A DNA stretch of 7,533 nt, taken from assembly GCA_038327385.1 (NCBI GenBank), contig JBBQKY010000126.1, positions 1 to 7,533 on the forward strand, in the 5' to 3' direction. A program made the position numbers and the translations under genes. The notes under the pieces are model-generated. The model ran no database searches, had not been told where the DNA came from, and worked only from the letters and a program-made list of their open reading frames with translations. Shown here in pieces: positions 1 through 6,078 of the stretch (positions are counted from its first letter, which is position 1; each line of letters starts with the position of its first letter). This DNA is from JAWWPG01 sp038327385. GTDB lineage: Bacteria > Actinomycetota > Actinomycetes > Propionibacteriales > Nocardioidaceae.

Positions 1-35
1 GGGGCCTTGGCAACGACGAGCACGCCCGCCGTCAC
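1..35 (-). CDS. Start of a DUF2064-family (TIGR04282-like) transferase, truncated by the window edge
   Basis: Only the first 11 codons plus two bases are present. They read, from a GTG at 35-33, M-T-A-G-V-L-V-V-A-K-A-P (the final P is from an incomplete codon). A hydrophobic strand followed by AKAP close to the N-terminus is the typical opening of DUF2064/TIGR04282 transferases, which have a nucleotide-sugar-transferase-like fold. The GTG overlaps the TGA stop of the preceding glycosyltransferase gene by four bases (GTGA). An AGGG ribosome-binding sequence lies about 8 bases upstream. In M. tuberculosis the homologue of the preceding gene, Rv0539, is followed by Rv0540, which from memory is a DUF2064 protein, so the context agrees. 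The identification rests on a very short peptide plus gene order. The rest of the gene lies outside the window. Confidence 0.6.
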   Translation of the reverse strand, partial: MTAGVLVVAKA

Positions 36-688
36 GACAGCACCCTGACGAAGTCCGCGGCCGCGAGCACGCTGCCGCGCAGCGAGCCGGAGACCTTCGA
101 CCGCGTGCCCGCGGCTCGGGGGCCGTAGCTCACGTCGTACTCGCAGACGTCCCAGCCAGCCCGAGCAGCCTTGATCAACAGCTCCACGGGATAGCCGAAC
201 CGGCGATCCAGGACGTCGAGCGCGAGCAGGTTGCTACGTCGGCACACGCGGGCCGGAGCGATGTCGTGTACGGCGATGCCCTGATGGCGGAGCCAGCCAG
301 TGACGGCCACGTTGCCCAGCCGAGCCGACAGCGGGACCAGGCCCGCTCGGGTCGGCCGTCGCCTTCCCACCGCCAGCGTGCAGCTGCCGGCAGCGACGGC
401 CGTCACCAACGGCAGCAGGTCCACCGGGTCGAGCGTCCCGTCCCCGTCGATGACCGCGACCAGATCGGCCGTGGCCGCGTTGACGCCTGCCTGGACAGCG
501 GCGCCATAGCCAGGAGTCGGTTCGACCACAACCGTGGCGCCCAACGACCGTGCCACGCCTGCGGTGTTGTCCCGTGATCCGTTGTCGACCACGATCACGG
601 AGAAGAGGTCAGGAACCCGCGAGAGCAGCTCCGGAAGTGCCAACGCCTCGTCTCGGCAGGGCAGCACGAGATCGCACGAGTACGTCAC
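32..688 (-). CDS. Family-2 glycosyltransferase, dolichyl-phosphate-sugar-synthase-like (soluble)
   Basis: This 218-residue GT-A fold enzyme probably transfers a sugar from a nucleotide donor to a polyprenyl phosphate or similar acceptor at the inner face of the membrane. The N-terminal strand LVLPCRDEA (residues 7-15) and VVDNGSRDNT (33-42) are the GT2 nucleotide-binding elements. DGDG at 81-84 fills the metal-binding DxD position, which is DADG in most relatives. GYPVELLIKA (165-174) carries the conserved glutamate (E169) of the acceptor side, and a basic GTRSK segment lies at 194-198. No C-terminal membrane helix is visible, unlike PPM/GtrB enzymes with anchors, and the length matches short Rv0539-type proteins. 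The start is GTG at 688. It is the only option, because TAG lies in frame four codons upstream. GGAG sits only two bases before it, an unusually tight spacing. The next gene overlaps by GTGA. The actual donor and acceptor are unknown. Confidence 0.88.
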   Translation of the reverse strand: MTYSCDLVLPCRDEALALPELLSRVPDLFSVIVVDNGSRDNTAGVARSLGATVVVEPTPGYGAAVQAGVNAATADLVAVIDGDGTLDPVDLLPLVTAVAAGSCTLAVGRRRPTRAGLVPLSARLGNVAVTGWLRHQGIAVHDIAPARVCRRSNLLALDVLDRRFGYPVELLIKAARAGWDVCEYDVSYGPRAAGTRSKVSGSLRGSVLAAADFVRVLS

Positions 689-695
689 GTCTCCA

Positions 696-711
696 CGCTA
701 GAGAACTAGCG
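696..711. other. Perfect 6-bp hairpin in the 5' leader of the glycosyltransferase gene
   Basis: CGCTAG (696-701), an AGAA loop and CTAGCG (706-711) form a perfect dyad. It lies 7 bases upstream of the GTG start of the minus-strand glycosyltransferase, directly beside its short GGAG element. As RNA it could affect ribosome access, and as DNA it could be an operator. The stem is short and its function is a guess. Confidence 0.4.
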
Positions 712-737
712 GGCCAAACTGGCGTTGCGACTCTTAC

Positions 738-763
738 AAAAATCTGACGTCATGGCGATGACG
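738..763 (-). terminator. Probable weak intrinsic terminator after the epimerase gene
   Basis: On the minus strand, 28 bases past the epimerase TGA, CGTCAT-CGCC-ATGACG forms a perfect 6-bp stem with a 4-base loop (763 to 748). After five more bases comes a run of five T (742 to 738). T runs are rare in this GC-rich window, which supports a termination role. The stem has only three G-C pairs, so it may be leaky and allow read-through into the glycosyltransferase gene. It could also be an operator. Confidence 0.45.
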
Positions 764-790
764 ATTACCGGTTGGCAGTAAACGCGGGTT

Positions 791-1840
791 TCAATCGCGC
801 AGCGGGTCACGGGCGAACCGGCGCAACCCGTCTGCCGGCGCCACGGCAGCCGTGAAGCCGAGGCCGCGACGCGCTTTCTCCGCGCTGGCGACGATGTGCC
901 GCACGTCGCCCGACCGGAACTCCCCGGTGACCACAGCCTCGACAGCCGGACCTGGCACGCCGGCTGCCACCAGGTTCGCCACCTCGGCAATCGAGATGGG
1001 CGTCCCCGAGCTGATGTTGTACGACGTGAACGAGTTCACCGGCGACATGGCAACGGCCTCGATCGCTCGCATGTTCGCCGCCGCAATATCCGACACGTGG
1101 ACGAAGTCCCGCATCTGACCGCCGTCCTCGAACACCAGAGGCGGCTGCCCCCGCTCGAGCGCCGACCGAAAGATCGCGGCGACCCCCGAGTAGGGCGTGT
1201 TTCTCGGCATGCCCGGGCCGTAGACGTTGTGGTAGCGAAGGGCAATGACACTCCCGGCGGCCTGGCGCGCCCAAGCCGCCGCATAGTGCTCCTGCGCCAC
1301 CTTGCTCGCTGCGTAGCTGCTCCTCGGGTCCAGGGAGGCGCCCTCGCTGACCGGTAGCCAGGTCATCGCGGCGCTACAGTCCGGACACGCAATGTCGAAC
1401 ACCCCCCGCGCCAGCTCAGCCAGCTGCCGAGGTCGCGCCGGGCGCTGACCGTGGGACGGGCAGGCGTAGCGCCCGTCGCCGTACACGACCATCGACGACG
1501 CCAGCACGAGACGGCTCACCTGGGTCGCCGCCATCGCCGCCAACAGCGTCGCCGTGCCCAGGTCGTTGTGGCTCGCGTAGAGCGGCAGATCGGCGGGGCT
1601 GACACCCGCACCGACCATCGCCGCCTGGTGGCACACGACGTCGACACCGTGCAGAAGCTGGGCCAGCCGGCTCGCGTCCCTGACGTCGCAGTGCCGGACG
1701 CCAGAGCTTTCACGTCGGCCGTCAGCATGCGCCTGTTCGATGAAGGCGTCGACGCCCAGCACGTCGTGCCCGGCTTGCCGGCACCCTGACGCCACGGCGC
1801 CGCCGATGAATCCCGCCGCCCCGGTAACAAGGACCCTCAC
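791..1840 (-). CDS. NAD-dependent sugar epimerase/dehydratase (extended SDR) with a Cys/His insertion
   Basis: This 349-residue protein belongs to the GalE/RmlB-like extended short-chain dehydrogenases, which modify nucleotide sugars in the cytoplasm. The nucleotide-binding loop is GAAGFIG (7-13). D31 at the end of strand 2 favours NAD over NADP. SS at 115-116 with Y176 and K180 (YAASK) forms the active site, and RYHNVYGPG (202-210) is the family substrate-side motif. Between the active-site serine and tyrosine, at about 122-172, there is an insertion with C127, H130, C152 and C155 (CPSH and CPDC), which looks like a small zinc-ribbon. I chose GTG at 1840 rather than an upstream ATG at 1891. 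It puts the Rossmann strand at the N-terminus and overlaps the mtnP stop as GTGA, consistent with translational coupling. No strong ribosome-binding site is seen. M. tuberculosis galE3 (Rv0536) holds the same position beside Rv0535. The substrate is unknown. Confidence 0.9.
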   Translation of the reverse strand: MRVLVTGAAGFIGGAVASGCRQAGHDVLGVDAFIEQAHADGRRESSGVRHCDVRDASRLAQLLHGVDVVCHQAAMVGAGVSPADLPLYASHNDLGTATLLAAMAATQVSRLVLASSMVVYGDGRYACPSHGQRPARPRQLAELARGVFDIACPDCSAAMTWLPVSEGASLDPRSSYAASKVAQEHYAAAWARQAAGSVIALRYHNVYGPGMPRNTPYSGVAAIFRSALERGQPPLVFEDGGQMRDFVHVSDIAAANMRAIEAVAMSPVNSFTSYNISSGTPISIAEVANLVAAGVPGPAVEAVVTGEFRSGDVRHIVASAEKARRGLGFTAAVAPADGLRRFARDPLRD

Positions 1841-2652
1841 GGCAGCTCGATCGGCAAGGTGATGCCGTCCAGGGCCGCTGCGCAGGAGCACCCGACTCCC
1901 GCAGCCGGCAGCTGAGTCACCACCCGGCGAAGCATGCTACGCAGCCGCTCGATGTTGCGGGCGAACTCGGCAAAAACTGCCTCCTGGTTGACGGATGAGC
2001 CTTCGGTGACGCCGACATCGCGATCGGTGACGAGGGCGACGGTCGCATAGCAGAGGGCAAGCTCGCGCGCCAGCACCGCTTCCGGGTGACCCGTCATGTT
2101 CACGAGGGACCAGCCCTGACTCGCGAACCAGGAGGACTCGGCTCGGGTCGAGAAGCGTGGTCCCTCGATGACCACCATGGTGCCACCACCGATCACTGCT
2201 GGATCCGACGCGCACAACGCGGCGCGCAGCACCGGGCAGTAGGGGTCAGCGAAGGGGACGTGTACAGCACCGCTGTCAAAGAAGGTCTGGGGTCGCCCAC
2301 TTGTCCGGTCGACCAGCTGGTCCGGTACGACGAGCGCCCCGGGACCGAGCTCGGGCCGCAGGCTGCCGACCGCGCACGGCGCCAGCACCTGGCGAACCCC
2401 CAACGAGCGCAGCGCCCACATGTTGGCTCGGTAGTTGACCCGGTGCGGAGGGAGCTCGTGGTGCCTGCCGTGCCTCGGGATGAACGCGACGCGACGCCCC
2501 GCGACGTCGCCGAGGGAGATCGCCGACGACGGCTCGCCGAAGGGCGTCTGCACCGCCACGGATACGGCATCGGCGATGAACTCGTAGAAGCCGGAGCCCC
2601 CGACCACCCCGACCTGCGCGGCACGTTCGTCAACGCCGGAGGTGATCGCCAT
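1837..2652 (-). CDS. mtnP: S-methyl-5'-thioadenosine phosphorylase (PNP/MTAP family 2)
   Basis: This 271-residue enzyme phosphorolyses methylthioadenosine, a by-product of polyamine and other SAM-dependent reactions, to adenine and methylthioribose-1-phosphate in the cytosol. Motifs run in family order: VVGGSGFY (16-23, phosphate loop), PRHGRHH (59-65), HRVNYRANMWAL (70-81), GSLR (96-99), VIEGPRFSTRAES (161-173), NMTGHPE (185-191) and TDRD (209-212). D210 and D212 correspond to the adenine-contacting aspartates of human MTAP, favouring adenine over hypoxanthine nucleosides. C93 stands where human MTAP has T93. Length is normal (human 283 aa). A C-terminal tail from about 250 carries two extra cysteines (255, 257). 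The ATG at 2652 has no clear ribosome-binding site. It is the first gene of a minus-strand run and overlaps the epimerase start by four bases. A methylthioinosine phosphorylase or a broader 6-aminopurine phosphorylase is the main alternative. Confidence 0.92.
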   Translation of the reverse strand: MAITSGVDERAAQVGVVGGSGFYEFIADAVSVAVQTPFGEPSSAISLGDVAGRRVAFIPRHGRHHELPPHRVNYRANMWALRSLGVRQVLAPCAVGSLRPELGPGALVVPDQLVDRTSGRPQTFFDSGAVHVPFADPYCPVLRAALCASDPAVIGGGTMVVIEGPRFSTRAESSWFASQGWSLVNMTGHPEAVLARELALCYATVALVTDRDVGVTEGSSVNQEAVFAEFARNIERLRSMLRRVVTQLPAAGVGCSCAAALDGITLPIELP

Positions 2653-2739
2653 TGCGCCAGTCTGTCATCGCGACCAGCCAGCCCCGCCAACTCAGGACCG
2701 TATCGGCGCGCACGCTTCGCCTTCATTATGCAAGCGGGT

Positions 2740-2764
2740 CAATGGCCCCAACGGGCTATTGCCC
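2740..2764 (+). repeat. 9-bp inverted repeat with an overlapping alternative hairpin
   Basis: CAATGGCCC (2740-2748), loop CAAC and GGGCTATTG (2753-2761) pair over nine positions, one of them a G-T wobble. The right arm can instead form GGGC-TATT-GCCC (2753-2764), so the two structures exclude each other. There is no T run. It could be an operator for either divergent gene, or a folded leader of the secreted-protein transcript. Confidence 0.4.
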
Positions 2765-2826
2765 AGCACGAGCGGCAGGCGCACCTTTCCCGGCAGAGGC
2801 GCGCCGACCGGCACGACTCACCTCGG

Positions 2827-2841
2827 GGGTCTCTCGGACCC
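2827..2841 (+). repeat. 5-bp hairpin just upstream of the secreted-protein ribosome-binding site
   Basis: GGGTC (2827-2831), loop TCTCG and GACCC (2837-2841) form a perfect short stem 13 bases before the GGAGGA element. It may help keep the ribosome-binding site unpaired. Short GC stems are common in such DNA, so the weight is low. Confidence 0.25.
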
Positions 2842-2854
2842 ACCACTTCACGCT

Positions 2855-2860
2855 GGAGGA
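2855..2860 (+). promoter_or_regulatory. Ribosome-binding site (GGAGGA) that decides the secreted-protein start
   Basis: GGAGGA ends four bases before ATG at 2865. It is the strongest Shine-Dalgarno match of the middle region and selects this ATG over the in-frame ATG at 2652, which would place 71 unlikely residues before the signal peptide. Confidence 0.75.
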
Positions 2861-2864
2861 CAGC

Positions 2865-3476
2865 ATGCGCATCTCCGCCACCACATCAATCTCCGCGGTC
2901 GCCGTCGCAGCGGTCGCCGTGCTCGGCGCCCAGTACGCCGACGCCGCATCGAATCACGTCACGCCGGCCGCTCATGTCTCGAGCTCGGCGCCCAACCGGC
3001 CGGGAAGCGGCGCGGCCCAGCTCGCCGCTGCTCCGTTGCGCAACCTCGCCTACCTGTACACGACGTCGTCGTCGGGCGGCAACGACCAGGTCTTCATCAC
3101 CGTCCCGAACCCGCCTGCGGGCGTCTACGCGGCGTCATTCGCGGCGAACATGTTCCCCGCGGGCACGCCGTCGGCCCCGGAGACCTTCTCGTGCTACCTC
3201 CTGAAGAACGGCGACCTACGAGCGCAGAGCACCGCCCAAAGCGTCTCCACCGGCGGGTTCTACATCGGGCTCAGCGGGTCCAACACCGTCAAGGTCGCCT
3301 CGTCCGACACGTTCCAGGCGGGATGCGGAACCGTTGACGGCACCGACTGGACCTACGGCTCACGGCCGCTCCAGGTGACCTTCACCCGCCTCGACGGTCT
3401 GGTCGCCCAGACCCTTCCCATGGCACAGCAGCAGCAGCAGAAGGCCGCAACTTCCGGTCAGGTGGCAACTCGCTGA
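2865..3476 (+). CDS. Small secreted protein of unknown function
   Basis: I do not recognise a named family. The 203-residue product starts with a short basic N-terminus, a hydrophobic core at about 10-22 and an ADA|AS site near residue 28, which is a standard Sec signal peptide. Residues 29-56 are an Ala/Ser/Pro/Gly-rich linker. Residues 57-183 alternate hydrophobic and polar residues with many G, S, T and N, suggesting a beta-sandwich. The only two cysteines, C110 and C154, could form a disulfide outside the cell. The C-terminal tail has five glutamines in a row (188-192), coded by five CAG at 3426-3440. There is no LPXTG, lipobox or membrane anchor, so the mature protein is probably released. 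The start is fixed by GGAGGA. It stands alone, divergent from mtnP and convergent with the ABC operon. Surface attachment through another partner cannot be excluded. Confidence 0.75.
   Translation: MRISATTSISAVAVAAVAVLGAQYADAASNHVTPAAHVSSSAPNRPGSGAAQLAAAPLRNLAYLYTTSSSGGNDQVFITVPNPPAGVYAASFAANMFPAGTPSAPETFSCYLLKNGDLRAQSTAQSVSTGGFYIGLSGSNTVKVASSDTFQAGCGTVDGTDWTYGSRPLQVTFTRLDGLVAQTLPMAQQQQQKAATSGQVATR
3426..3440 (+). repeat. (CAG)5 microsatellite coding for five glutamines
   Basis: Five exact CAG triplets encode residues 188-192 in the tail of the secreted protein. The tract stays in frame, so copy-number slippage would change tail length without a frameshift. Confidence 0.85.
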
Positions 3477-3499
3477 GCTGAGCTACGCACCACCAGCGC

Positions 3500-3534
3500 G
3501 GGCACGCGGCTGCTACTTCAGCAGCAGCGTGCCC
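3500..3534. terminator. Bidirectional hairpin between convergent genes
   Basis: Arms at 3500-3514 and 3520-3534 pair at 14 of 15 positions (one G/A mismatch) around a 5-base ACTTC loop. This is the strongest dyad I found in the window. It begins 24 bases after the secreted-protein stop and reaches into the last codons of the downstream permease, enclosing that gene's TAG (3513-3515). Neither side has a T run, which is common for terminators of GC-rich actinobacteria, so it probably ends or protects transcripts from both directions. Confidence 0.65.
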
Positions 3535-4331
3535 ACGCGTCGTCCTGCCACGACCAGGCCCAGCGTGCCCATGGCGGCGAGGTAGGCGACGGACACCAGC
3601 GCACCCCAGCCGAGCGTGCCGAGAGCCATGTCCCGAACCAGCGAAACCCCTTGGTACAAAGGCGTGCACCGCACCAGCCACTGCACGGCTCCCGGGTAGG
3701 TCGAGATCGGGTAGAACGTGGCGGAGAACAGGAACATCGGCGTGATGGCGAGCGCCACGAACTCGAAGTCCTGCCAGCTTCGCATCCACGTGGTCAGCGC
3801 CATACCCGCGCCGGCGAACGCATACCCGATCAGTACCGTGGCCGGGAGGGCGAGCAGCATCCACCATGAGCTGACGAGACCCAGCCCCAGCATGACGACG
3901 ATGAACACCGCCGAGTAGCACGCCCCCCTGAGGAGCGCCCAAGTGACCTCCCCTCGCGCCACGTCCCGCGGCTGAAGTGGCGTGGCCAGCATGGCGTCGT
4001 ACAGCTTCGCGTACTTCATCCGGAAGAAGATGTTGTACGTCGAGTCGAACAGCGCCCCGTTCATGGCTGAGGCCGCCAGCATCGCCGGCGCGACGAACTC
4101 GACGTACCCCACCTTCGTTCCATCACCGAGCGTGAAGTCGCCTACCAACCCGCCGACGCCGATGCCTATCGACAGCAGGTACAGGATCGGCTCCAGCATC
4201 CCGGTCAGGAAGACGACCCACCCACGCCGGTAGACGAGATAGTTGCGCTCGACGACCCGCCAGTGCCCCATCCCGAACATCGGCACCACCCGGGGACCCA
4301 GCACGCCACGTGGCGTGGTCGTCGCTGTCAC
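3513..4331 (-). CDS. ABC-2 type transporter permease, NodJ/DrrB-like (second permease)
   Basis: This 272-residue integral membrane protein is the last gene of the exporter operon. Six hydrophobic segments are visible at about 38-60, 78-97, 133-153, 157-180, 188-207 and 243-262. NodJ-like landmarks include NYLVYRR (30-36), YVEFVAPA (76-83), ATPLQPRDV (116-124, the cytoplasmic loop expected to contact the ATPase) and FYPIS (206-210). I chose GTG at 4331, which overlaps the upstream permease stop as GTGA. The open frame runs upstream to 4499, but that part would be antisense-like, Gly/Ala/Arg-rich sequence without membrane segments. No clear ribosome-binding site precedes the GTG, so coupling is likely, and ATG codons at residues 18 and 21 are alternatives. 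It is clearly diverged from its neighbour permease, so the pair may form a heterodimer. Substrates of the family include lipo-oligosaccharides, polyketide drugs and glycans. The substrate here is unknown. Confidence 0.93.
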   Translation of the reverse strand: MTATTTPRGVLGPRVVPMFGMGHWRVVERNYLVYRRGWVVFLTGMLEPILYLLSIGIGVGGLVGDFTLGDGTKVGYVEFVAPAMLAASAMNGALFDSTYNIFFRMKYAKLYDAMLATPLQPRDVARGEVTWALLRGACYSAVFIVVMLGLGLVSSWWMLLALPATVLIGYAFAGAGMALTTWMRSWQDFEFVALAITPMFLFSATFYPISTYPGAVQWLVRCTPLYQGVSLVRDMALGTLGWGALVSVAYLAAMGTLGLVVAGRRVGTLLLK

Positions 4332-5125
4332 TGGGCAAGCCGTCTGCGGAAGCCGTCGACCGCGTAGAACCAGCCGGCCGCAGCCCACAGGGCGAGGTAG
4401 GCCAGGTGCCCCAACGCCGGCCCCAGCTGCACCTGACCCAGCGTCAGCATCCGGGCCAGGTCCACGCCGTGCCATATCGGTGTTGCATAGGCGAGCCACT
4501 CGACAGCGGTGGGCAGCTGCGAGATCGGGAAGAAGGCTCCACTGAAGAGAATCATCGGCATGAGACCAAGCCGGAAGATCAACGAGAACCCGCTCTCACT
4601 TCGCAAGCGCGCCGTCAACCCCACGACCGGCGCCGCATGCGCCATACCGGCCAACACGACGACGAGGAGGGCCAGCACACCTCCCAGCCAGTCGTGGATC
4701 GCGCCGTACGCCGCCATCACCAGCAGGAAGACACCGCAGGCCGCGACGATCCGGAAGGCGATGAACACCAGCTGCGCGCATACGATGTCGGTCGCGTCGA
4801 GGGGGGTCGCTGCCATCGAGTAGTAGAACCGTTGCCACTTGAAGCCCGCCATCACCGGGTACGTCGACTCGCCGACCGCCGTCTGCAGGGCAGTCGTCGC
4901 CAGCAGGCCGGGCGCGATGAAGGCGAGATAGCTGACACCTCCGAGCGCACGGTCACCGCTGCTGTCCACGAAGCCTCCGAGGCCGACGCTCATGGCCGTG
5001 AGATAGAGGAACGGCAGCAGGAAACTCGTGATGACCGTGCCGCGCCAGGTGCGTCTCAGCACGGTGAGCCAGTAGGCGGTCTGGCGCGCGGCCAACCGCG
5101 GCAGGCGCAGCTGCACCGATGTCAC
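4328..5125 (-). CDS. ABC-2 type transporter permease (first permease)
   Basis: This 265-residue membrane protein is paralogous to the permease that follows it. Hydrophobic segments lie at about 31-50, 68-88, 117-140, 147-172, 180-200 and 238-257. Shared landmarks are YLAFIAPGLLA (66-76), the coupling-loop sequence AATPLDATDI (105-114) and FFPIS (198-202). A basic N-terminal stretch (7-28) before the first helix fits the cytoplasmic-in rule. The start is GTG at 5125, with GGAGGG five bases upstream and 11 bases after the ATPase stop. The end overlaps the next permease by four bases. ATPase, permease and permease make a complete exporter of the DrrAB/NodIJ class with two distinct membrane subunits. 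No periplasmic or binding protein is encoded, consistent with export. Confidence 0.93.
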   Translation of the reverse strand: MTSVQLRLPRLAARQTAYWLTVLRRTWRGTVITSFLLPFLYLTAMSVGLGGFVDSSGDRALGGVSYLAFIAPGLLATTALQTAVGESTYPVMAGFKWQRFYYSMAATPLDATDIVCAQLVFIAFRIVAACGVFLLVMAAYGAIHDWLGGVLALLVVVLAGMAHAAPVVGLTARLRSESGFSLIFRLGLMPMILFSGAFFPISQLPTAVEWLAYATPIWHGVDLARMLTLGQVQLGPALGHLAYLALWAAAGWFYAVDGFRRRLAQ

Positions 5126-5136
5126 GACGACCCTCC

Positions 5137-6078
5137 TCAGTCGACCAGCGTGCGGCCGGTGAGCCGCAGAAACACGTCTTCGAGCGTCGAGCGGCGTACC
5201 AGCGACGACACCGGTACGAGCCCGCGTGCGTGCACCGCCGCGGCCGTGCCGTCCCCGTCGTCGGTGTAGAGCAGCAGGCGGTCGGGCAGCACCTCCACGC
5301 GAAGCGCAAGGTCCTCGACCTTCGGAGCCATCGCCTCGTTGTCGCCGACACCGAACCTGAGCTCCACGACCTCGCGGGTCGAGTGCTCAGCGATCAGCTG
5401 CGCCGGCGAGCCTTCCGCCGCGATCAACCCCTTGTCCATCACTACAAGACGGTCGCAGAGCTGCTCCGCCTCGTCCATGTAGTGCGTCGTCAGCACGAGC
5501 GTGACGCCCTGCTGCTTCAGACGGAACAGCCGGTCCCACAGCTGGTGGCGCGCCTGCGGGTCGAGGCCGGTCGTGGGCTCGTCCAGCAGCAGGAGGTCCG
5601 GCTGGTTGATCAGCGACCGGGCGATCGTCAGCCGCCGTTTCATGCCACCGGAGAGCGCCTCCACCATCGCCTTCGCCTTGTCACCGAGCTGCACGAAGGC
5701 GAGCAGCTCGTCTGTGCGCGCCGCTGCCTCCTTGCGGCTCAGGCCGAAGTACCGACCGTAGACGACGAGGTTCTCCCCCACCCGCAGCTCGTTGTCGAGG
5801 GAGTCCTCCTGCGGGCAGACACCGATGCGCGCCCGGATCTGCGGTCCATGGGTGGCCGGGTCCATCCCGAGGATCGACAACGTCCCCCCGCTCACGGGGG
5901 AGACCGCCCCGATCATCCGCATCGTCGACGACTTGCCCGCTCCGTTCGGCCCGAGGAAGCCGAAGGCCTCACCTCGCTCGACACGGACGTCGATCCCCCG
6001 GACCGCCTCGAAGTCGCCATACGACTTCCGCAGCCCCTCGGCCACGATCATCGCCGGTTCGGCCGCGGCAGGAGTCAC
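5137..6078 (-). CDS. ABC exporter ATP-binding protein (DrrA/NodI type)
   Basis: This 313-residue ATPase powers the two ABC-2 permeases encoded downstream. Walker A is GPNGAGKSS (43-51), the Q-loop glutamine is Q90 in GVCPQED, the signature is LSGGMKRR (142-149), Walker B is LLLLDEPT (162-169), the D-loop is GLD (171-173) and the switch histidine is H199. Residues from about 235 form the C-terminal extension typical of DrrA/NodI ATPases, ending in STLEDVFLRLTGR (297-309). An in-frame TTG at 6129 would lengthen it by 17 residues, but that stretch overlaps a good promoter. GTG at 6078, eight bases after the -10, is therefore preferred as a leaderless start. ATG at 6051 is another option without a ribosome-binding site. 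It is the first gene of the operon and divergent from a sigma factor gene. The exported compound is not evident. Confidence 0.94.
   Translation of the reverse strand: MTPAAAEPAMIVAEGLRKSYGDFEAVRGIDVRVERGEAFGFLGPNGAGKSSTMRMIGAVSPVSGGTLSILGMDPATHGPQIRARIGVCPQEDSLDNELRVGENLVVYGRYFGLSRKEAAARTDELLAFVQLGDKAKAMVEALSGGMKRRLTIARSLINQPDLLLLDEPTTGLDPQARHQLWDRLFRLKQQGVTLVLTTHYMDEAEQLCDRLVVMDKGLIAAEGSPAQLIAEHSTREVVELRFGVGDNEAMAPKVEDLALRVEVLPDRLLLYTDDGDGTAAAVHARGLVPVSSLVRRSTLEDVFLRLTGRTLVD

Larger units (their letters stand above)
2653..2864. promoter_or_regulatory. Divergent intergenic region between mtnP and the secreted-protein gene
   Basis: These 212 bases separate genes pointing away from each other, so they should hold both promoters. 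On the minus strand, TACGGT (2702-2697) fits the actinobacterial TANNNT -10 pattern and would start transcription about 38 bases before mtnP, but no good -35 precedes it. CATAAT (2730-2725) on the same strand is a second candidate with a poor -35. On the plus strand I see no convincing promoter. Two dyads are listed separately. The stretch is locally more AT-rich around 2720-2760 than the flanking genes. Confidence 0.4.

Noticed and set aside
745..752. Palindrome TGACGTCA, also present at 6702-6709
   Set aside because: Two copies of an 8-base palindrome in unrelated contexts, one overlapping the sigma stop and one overlapping a terminator-like stem, are not enough to propose a shared operator.
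2086..3204. 372-codon plus-strand frame spanning mtnP and the secreted-protein gene
   Set aside because: It is antisense to the clearly conserved mtnP and out of frame with the signal-peptide gene. The translation is Arg/Pro-rich and without motifs, as expected of high-GC shadow frames.
4332..4499. 56-codon upstream extension of the second permease
   Set aside because: It lies wholly inside the preceding permease gene, has no hydrophobic segment or family similarity, and the GTGA overlap offers a natural start.
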